Part shown: positions 5,999 through 9,468 of the stretch, in pieces
How the letters are laid out: each line of letters opens with the position of its first letter
Numbering within the stretch: the first letter of the stretch is position 1
Assembly: GCA_900552305.1 (NCBI GenBank)
Contig: URZD01000078.1
Coordinates: 1-9,468 of the forward strand
Direction of reading: 5' to 3'
DNA length: 9,468 bases
Source of the DNA: an uncultured Eubacteriales bacterium
GTDB taxonomy: Bacteria > Bacillota > Clostridia > Monoglobales > Monoglobaceae
Translations under genes and position numbers: made by a program
The notes under the pieces: model-generated
Databases searched by the model: none
The model's input: the letters and a program-made list of their open reading frames with translations, nothing else
What the model was told of the DNA's origin: nothing

Positions 5999-6026
5999 AC
6001 GTCTTATCTGCGGGCAGATAAGACGT
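5999..6026. promoter_or_regulatory. Perfect 13-bp inverted repeat upstream of the MATE gene
   Basis: ACGTCTTATCTGC (5999-6011) is followed by GG and then its exact reverse complement (6014-6026). It lies 27 bases upstream of ATG 5972. The tight two-base centre and full symmetry suit a dimeric repressor operator. A hairpin is also possible with a slightly opened loop. On the + strand a run of five T follows six bases after the dyad, and on the - strand TTTGAACATTTT follows, so a terminator or attenuator is the alternative. Confidence 0.5.
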
Positions 6027-6066
6027 ATTCCGTTTTTAATAATTAGCGGGGCAGCCGCCCCTCAGT

Positions 6067-6220
6067 TTTTCGGCGCAAAGCCTGTGTTTTTGCTTTTGCT
6101 GCCGCTCAATGACTGAACAAACGCCGCTCGCTTTTGCTGCCGCTCAAAGCCTGTGCAAACGCTGCTTTCGCTTTGATTGCCGCGCAAAGTCTGTACAAAC
6201 GCTGTTTCTCGCTCACAATT
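6067..6220 (+). repeat. Degenerate tandem repeat, 38-41-bp unit, about 3.5 copies
   Basis: Full units begin with GCTTTTG/GCTTTGA at 6092, 6130 and 6170, and a last partial unit begins at 6211, giving periods of 38, 40 and 41. A partial unit precedes them from about 6067. Shared blocks within each unit are TGCCGC, CAAAG or CAATG, CTGTRC or CTGAAC, and AAACGC followed by TGYTTTC or CGCTC. The period is not a multiple of three, so it is not a coding repeat. Confidence 0.65.
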
Positions 6221-6359
6221 TCCGCGGCTTGCCGCAAATAAAAAAGCACACAACACAAATCCCGCAGCTCAATGCCGCAAAAAGGCGTGCGGTAGCGTGA
6301 TAAGACACAAATGCCGCATTGGGTCAAGCCTTGCCGAATCCGTACGCTCACGTACATCA

Positions 6360-6394
6360 AACAGCCGTGGGTCGGAATCCGACCCACGGCTGTT
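6360..6394 (-). terminator. 16-bp perfect hairpin after the YebC gene, probable terminator
   Basis: AACAGCCGTGGGTCGG (6360-6375) is exactly complementary to 6379-6394, with a three-base centre. It starts 13 bases past the YebC stop codon (6408-6410). The stem is long and GC-rich, but the T-run that should follow on the - strand is weak (TGTTTGATG). The stronger T-run (six T, 6397-6402 on the - strand) lies before the hairpin. It can act as a terminator or as an RNA-stabilising end. Confidence 0.55.
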
Positions 6395-6407
6395 ACAAAA
6401 AACGCCG

Positions 6408-7154
6408 CTAATCCTCTTCGTTTTCCTCCGGCATATTCCATGTATGATAGACATTCTGAACGTCGTCGTTATCCTCCAGCATGTCTATCAGCTTTTCAAG
6501 ATTTTTCACATCATCCTCGTTTGTAACATCTGTAAGCGTTTTCGGAACATAGCTAAGCTCCGCCTGCTCAAATTCATAGCCCTTTGCCTCCAGAGCCTCT
6601 CTTACCGCGCTGAAGTCCTCTGGGAGCGATGTAACCTCGTAGCACTCGTCCTCCGCGCTGAAATCCTCCGCACCCGCGTCAAGCGCGTCCATCATGAGCT
6701 GATCCTCGTCAATGGAATCGTTTTTTGCGATTACAATAACACCCTTGCGGTCGAACATAAAGCCTACGCTGCCCGTCTGACCGAGGTTTCCGCCGAACTT
6801 ATCAAAATAGTGCCGCAAATCGCCCGCTATACGGTTTTTGTTGTCGCTAAGCGTTTCCACCATGAACGCAACGCCGCTCGGACCGTAACCCTCGTACACC
6901 ATTTCGAGGTATTCCTTTGAGCCGTCCTCGCCTGCTGCCTTTTTGATACTTCTCTGAATTGTATCGTTCGGCATATTGTTCGCCTTCGCCTTCGCGATTG
7001 CGTCACGCAGCTTTGAGTTGCTGTCTGGGTCGGGACCGCCCTCCTTGACCGCAACAACAAGCTCGCGGCCTATTTTTGTAAAGAGCTTACCTCTTTTTGC
7101 GTCCAAAGCGCCCTTTTTCCTCTTGATTGTAGCCCATTTTGAATGTCCTGACAT
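6408..7154 (-). CDS. yebC: YebC/PmpR-family protein (TACO1 family)
   Basis: The start is ATG 7154, set by AGGAGG at 7166-7171 and by the near-universal N-terminus SGHSKWATIKRKK. A longer in-frame start would read through that ribosome binding site. The product is 248 residues, normal for the family. Signature segments: DAKRGKLFTKIGREL (18-32), NNMPNDTIQRSIKKA, YEGYGPSGVAFMVETLSDN, GGNLGQTGSVGFMF, and the C-terminal LIDMLEDNDDVQNVYHTW. Bacterial YebC proteins have been described both as DNA-binding regulators and, more recently, as ribosome-associated factors helping translation past difficult stretches such as proline runs; mitochondrial TACO1 is related. Which role applies here cannot be read from sequence. 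It lies downstream of the SPFH gene with a 145-base gap and is followed by a long hairpin, so it is probably its own unit. Confidence 0.96.
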   Translation of the reverse strand: MSGHSKWATIKRKKGALDAKRGKLFTKIGRELVVAVKEGGPDPDSNSKLRDAIAKAKANNMPNDTIQRSIKKAAGEDGSKEYLEMVYEGYGPSGVAFMVETLSDNKNRIAGDLRHYFDKFGGNLGQTGSVGFMFDRKGVIVIAKNDSIDEDQLMMDALDAGAEDFSAEDECYEVTSLPEDFSAVREALEAKGYEFEQAELSYVPKTLTDVTNEDDVKNLEKLIDMLEDNDDVQNVYHTWNMPEENEED

Positions 7155-7299
7155 ATTCTGTTTTTCCTCCTGATTACCTTTGTATTTTCGCAAATGAATG
7201 TTTAACTAATTTGTATTTTGCCGCGCCATACGGTGTTTGGCGTTTTCGGCGCGCGATAGGTGCGCCCACTACCCGACAGCTCCCGCAGACGTTTCGCGG

Positions 7300-8220
7300 C
7301 TATTCCTTAATGTTTTTTACAGTTTCCGCAAGTCCTGCCGCAAGTCCCGCCACGCCCTGAATTTCGGACGGTATGATTATCTTTGTTGCCTTGCCGTCAG
7401 CAGCCTTGCCGAACGCCTCCAAGCTCTTTATTTTCACTACCGCGTCGGTCGGCGCTGCCTCGTTCATCATCTTTATGCCCTCCGCCGTAGCCGACTGAAC
7501 GCTGAGTATTGCCTTTGCTTCACCCTCCGCTATGCGGATTGCGGATTCCTTCTCCGCCTCGGCGCGCAGAATTTGAGATTCCTTTTCAGCCTCTGCTTTG
7601 AGAATTGCCGCGGCTTTTTCGCCCTCTGCAACAAGGATTGCGGACTTCTTTTCGCCCTCCGCTTTAAGAATGGCTTCACGCCTTTCGCGCTCCGCCTTCA
7701 TCTGTTTTTCCATTGCCTCGCGGATTCCCGCCGGTGGAATGATGTTTTTAAGCTCAACGCGGTTGACCTTTATGCCCCACGGGTCGGTTGCCTCGTCAAG
7801 TATAGAACGCATTTTTGTATTGATAACGTCGCGTGATGTAAGGCTCTCGTCAAGTTCCATATCGCCGATGATATTTCTGAGCGTGGTCGCGGTCAGATTC
7901 TCAATCGCGGACATCGGCAGCTCCACGCCGTAGGTATAGAGCTTGGGGTCGGTTATCTGGAAGTAAACCACGGTGTCAATCTGCATTGTGACGTTATCCT
8001 TTGTGATAACCGGCTGCGGCGCAAAATCCACAACCTGTTCCTTCAGTGTTACCCGCTTTACGACCCTGTCGATAAACGGTATTTTTATATGCAGACCAAC
8101 ACCCCATGTAGCGGTGTATGCGCCGAGTCTTTCCAAAATGAACGCGTGCGCCTGCGGCACAACCTTAATGTTTGATATTACAACCACAATTAAAATAGCA
8201 AGAAGAAGAATAAACCACAT
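7300..8220 (-). CDS. SPFH/Band 7 (stomatin-like) membrane protein, QmcA type
   Basis: SPFH proteins form large ring-shaped oligomers on membranes and organise microdomains or control membrane proteases. The start is ATG 8220, ten bases after AGGAGG (8236-8231). The product is 306 residues. Residues 1-17 form an N-terminal hydrophobic anchor. The Band 7 domain follows at about 18-165: VPQAHAFILERLGAY, GLHIKIPFIDRVVKRVTLKEQ, and NIIPPAGIREAMEKQM. Residues 184-239 are about five 11-residue repeats of the form I-L-x-A-E-G/A-E-K, a long right-handed coiled coil. A Gly/Ala-rich tail follows. The NfeD-family gene lies directly upstream on the same strand, the classic partner arrangement (compare E. 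coli QmcA with YbbJ). A small hairpin (8241-8255) lies just upstream of the ribosome binding site. Confidence 0.95.
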   Translation of the reverse strand: MWFILLLAILIVVVISNIKVVPQAHAFILERLGAYTATWGVGLHIKIPFIDRVVKRVTLKEQVVDFAPQPVITKDNVTMQIDTVVYFQITDPKLYTYGVELPMSAIENLTATTLRNIIGDMELDESLTSRDVINTKMRSILDEATDPWGIKVNRVELKNIIPPAGIREAMEKQMKAERERREAILKAEGEKKSAILVAEGEKAAAILKAEAEKESQILRAEAEKESAIRIAEGEAKAILSVQSATAEGIKMMNEAAPTDAVVKIKSLEAFGKAADGKATKIIIPSEIQGVAGLAAGLAETVKNIKE

Positions 8221-8240
8221 TATAAAAAAACCTCCTGTTT

Positions 8241-8255
8241 TCGGCTTGCAGCCGA
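8241..8255 (-). promoter_or_regulatory. Small hairpin ahead of the SPFH ribosome binding site
   Basis: TCGGCT 8241-8246 pairs with AGCCGA 8250-8255 around a three-base loop, ending five bases upstream of AGGAGG (8236-8231) on the - strand. It may be a weak NfeD terminator read in the - direction, or an RNA processing or stabilising element for the SPFH message. A possible -10, TACAAT, lies upstream near 8263-8268 on the - strand but has no good -35. Confidence 0.35.
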
Positions 8256-8346
8256 GTATTTTTATTGTATTTGAAATTATTTGCGAACGGATAGCGCGGA
8301 AATATTAAAACCGTCAAATGTCGTTAAACAAATGACCCCGCCGCCA

Positions 8347-8841
8347 TCAAACACATTCCTTTTGCATATCGGATGTGCTTTTGTCGGTCGGCTGTGTAAC
8401 AGAACAGCTACCGCAGGGGGCGACTACCGCCTTTACGCCCTCCAGCGCAGTAACAGTAACCTTAGTGCCGACCTCGATAACCTTGTCATCTGCGGATTTT
8501 GCCGACCACATCTGACCCATTACCTTAATCTGTCCCTTATTTTCAAGAGGCTCGATTCGCTCGGTAACGATTCCCTCGGCGCCGATTATACGATCGGCGT
8601 TTGTCGGTACCGCCTTTTTAAGCATTATCTGTTTTGCAAGAGGTCTTGTCAGAATCAGCAAAACTGCCGTCACAACCACAAACACGGCAAAAAGAGCATA
8701 TCCGCCGGCTCCGAACGCCGCGCAGACTGCCGCAGCAAGCGCCGCAATCGCTGCCCATACCGTGACAAGGTTCGCAGTTGCCGCCTCTATCATTCCCAAA
8801 ACCACTGCAACTATTAACCAAAATATAACTCCGTTATTCAT
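8347..8841 (-). CDS. NfeD-family membrane protein, partner of the SPFH protein
   Basis: The start is ATG 8841, eight bases after AAAGGAGG (8857-8850). The product is 164 residues, the short NfeD type without the N-terminal serine-protease domain. Three hydrophobic helices lie at about 5-22, 25-43 and 46-65, followed by TRPLAKQIM and a soluble OB-fold-like domain at about 84-140. Key residues in that domain are GAEGIVTERIEPLENKGQIKV, MWSAKSADD, and IEVGTKVTVTALEGVKAVV. NfeD proteins bind SPFH proteins through this domain and help build membrane microdomains. The SPFH gene follows 126 bases downstream on the same strand. The C-terminus extends past the OB fold as a polar tail with CGSC (143-146) and a further Cys163, which is not a family feature I know. 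The ribosome binding site is inside a potential hairpin. Confidence 0.92.
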   Translation of the reverse strand: MNNGVIFWLIVAVVLGMIEAATANLVTVWAAIAALAAAVCAAFGAGGYALFAVFVVVTAVLLILTRPLAKQIMLKKAVPTNADRIIGAEGIVTERIEPLENKGQIKVMGQMWSAKSADDKVIEVGTKVTVTALEGVKAVVAPCGSCSVTQPTDKSTSDMQKECV

Positions 8842-8845
8842 GTGT

Positions 8846-8863
8846 CAAACCTCCTTTGGTTTG
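8846..8863 (-). promoter_or_regulatory. Hairpin enclosing the NfeD ribosome binding site
   Basis: In the - strand RNA, CAAACC (8863-8858) pairs with GGUUUG (8851-8846) around the loop AAAGGA (8857-8852). The Shine-Dalgarno sequence AAAGGAGG spans the loop and the first bases of the stem. Formation would partly hide the site ahead of ATG 8841. The stem is short (6 bp), so its effect may be modest. Confidence 0.4.
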
Positions 8864-9014
8864 ATTCGGATTGATTTGTTCGATTGCGGACACAGGCTTT
8901 AAGCTGACCAAATCAGTCTTTGGCTGCACGCGTGTCAAATCTGCTATACCCGACAAGTAAAAGCATTAGCTTTTTAGGTCGTTGTTTTCTAAAGTCCTTC
9001 GGCACACTTTAGGT

Positions 9015-9150
9015 CACTTGCCGTAGTATTTCGACCGAAACCGCCTTGAAGTACCCTTAAGCATCGCCGCGTTTCGGCTAAAATCACATTTGATAAAACC
9101 TCAAACATCGCCTTATTTCGGCTGAAACCGCATTCGAGAAAGCCTCAATT
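9015..9150 (+). repeat. Degenerate tandem repeat, about 45-bp unit, three copies
   Basis: Units at 9015-9061 (47 bp), 9062-9105 (44) and 9106-9150 (45). The second and third share CATCGCC at the start, TTTCGGCT in the middle and CCTCAA at the end. The first is more diverged, with CACTTGCC, ATTTCGACCGAAACCGC and a CCCTTAAG end. Its sequence differs from the two arrays further left. Confidence 0.55.
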
Positions 9151-9168
9151 CCCCCGAAAAGTCAAACA

Positions 9169-9248
9169 GGGATGTACAAAACAGAGAATACCGAACTGCC
9201 ACACCCGCCCGCGGGAATTTTAAACAGTTCGCAAAGTTTTTACATCCC
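9169..9248. repeat. 80-nt nested inverted repeat, possible structured RNA
   Basis: The outer arms GGGATGTA 9169-9176 and TACATCCC 9241-9248 are exact. After a bulged C they continue as AAAAC 9178-9182 with GTTTT 9236-9240. An inner stem CGAACTG 9192-9198 pairs exactly with CAGTTCG 9225-9231. The apical part contains the palindrome CCCGCGGG 9208-9215. Twenty pairs in a consistent nested order suggest a folded RNA or a protein-binding dyad. No T-run follows on either strand and I match it to no known RNA family. Confidence 0.5.
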
Positions 9249-9468
9249 ATTAAAATCTCTTTGCTTAAATCACATATGCCCGAAATTGCGCCTAAACAGC
9301 CACGCCGTGAGCTGATAACTTTCAAGCCGTGCAGCCGCACTTTTTTTAATACTTCAATCCTGTGCCGCACATTCATACTGCCTTGTAGCACGCAAAAACC
9401 CGTGCCGCGCGGGCATATACACCGAAGCTTCAAGCCGCGAAGATTCGCGCGTCACGCAAATACGTCTA

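Larger units (their letters stand above)
5973..6407. other. Gene-free gap between the YebC and MATE genes
   Basis: It contains, left to right, the 13-bp dyad (5999-6026), a small hairpin GGGGC 6048-6052 with GCCCC 6057-6061, a degenerate tandem repeat (6067-6220), an unassigned stretch (6221-6341), a short dyad GTACG/CGTAC (6342-6355), and the 16-bp hairpin (6360-6394). Frames open on the - strand here have no ribosome binding site and shift relative to the repeat. I see no gene and no convincing promoter for the MATE gene. Confidence 0.6.
8842..9468. other. Long gene-free region upstream of the NfeD gene
   Basis: I see no credible gene. The one longer - strand frame (9433-9113) starts at TTG, has no ribosome binding site, overlaps the nested dyad and encodes no recognisable protein. 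The region holds the NfeD leader, an inverted repeat CTAAAGT 8989-8995 with ACTTTAG 9006-9012, a tandem repeat (9015-9150), a nested dyad (9169-9248), GTGC/GCAC followed by seven T (9329-9347, a weak + strand terminator shape), and a perfect dyad CGCGAA-GA-TTCGCG (9436-9449). A promoter for NfeD is not clear. Confidence 0.55.

Noticed and set aside
6062..6256. A 64-codon - strand frame with repeated peptides between YebC and MATE
   Set aside because: It starts at GTG with no ribosome binding site and lies on a repeat whose period (38, 40, 41) is not a multiple of three, so the peptide similarity follows from the DNA repeat.
8910..8938. Promoter TTGACA (- strand 8938-8933) for NfeD
   Set aside because: The -35 is perfect but the hexamer at correct spacing (TGATTT) matches the -10 consensus at only two positions.
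9329..9347. Intrinsic terminator on the + strand (GTGC-AGCC-GCAC then seven T)
   Set aside because: The stem is only four base pairs and no + strand gene precedes it, so it is noted in the region entry but not called.
9113..9433. A 106-codon - strand frame upstream of NfeD
   Set aside because: It starts at TTG without a ribosome binding site, overlaps the nested dyad and part of the third array, has odd composition and resembles no protein I know.

Overview
The window reads as a chromosomal stretch of a Clostridia-like member of the Bacillota. The grounds are AGGAGG-type ribosome binding sites, S-layer-homology (SLH) repeats, a Gram-positive style lipoprotein, a CpsB/YwqE-type phosphatase end, and best family resemblances to Firmicute proteins. 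Base composition looks moderate by eye. Genus cannot be read from the sequence. No rRNA, tRNA, CRISPR array, transposase, phage gene or recognisable defence system was found.

Layout. The left part (1-2738) is on the + strand: the last 55 codons of a CpsB-like PHP-family tyrosine phosphatase, then a VanZ-family membrane protein, both typical of a surface-polysaccharide locus. A gene-poor gap follows, filled by a decayed tandem repeat of about 35 bp. Next come a membrane-anchored coiled-coil protein of unknown function and a secreted protein with three SLH repeats. A strong bidirectional terminator (2746-2783) ends this block. From 2809 to 8841 all genes are on the - strand. In transcription order they are NfeD-family protein, SPFH/Band 7 protein, YebC-family protein, MATE transporter, SGNH/GDSL hydrolase and a small lipoprotein. 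NfeD and SPFH form the widespread membrane-quality pair and are probably one unit. The others have large gaps, dyads or their own promoters and look separately transcribed. The right end (8842-9468) has no credible gene but contains a third decayed repeat and a nested inverted repeat.

Common theme and limits. Much of the left block, plus the lipoprotein, SPFH/NfeD and MATE genes, concerns the cell envelope. The genes themselves are mostly ordinary. The unusual content lies between them: three different short-period degenerate tandem arrays (about 35, 39 and 45 bp units), a 51-bp near-palindrome overlapping a stop codon, a 13-bp perfect dyad ahead of the MATE gene, and an 80-nt nested dyad upstream of NfeD. 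In the proteins, the most curious item is the lipoprotein, which carries a GIIGGADGPT motif otherwise familiar from sodium-pumping decarboxylase beta subunits. No complete new system is demonstrated.
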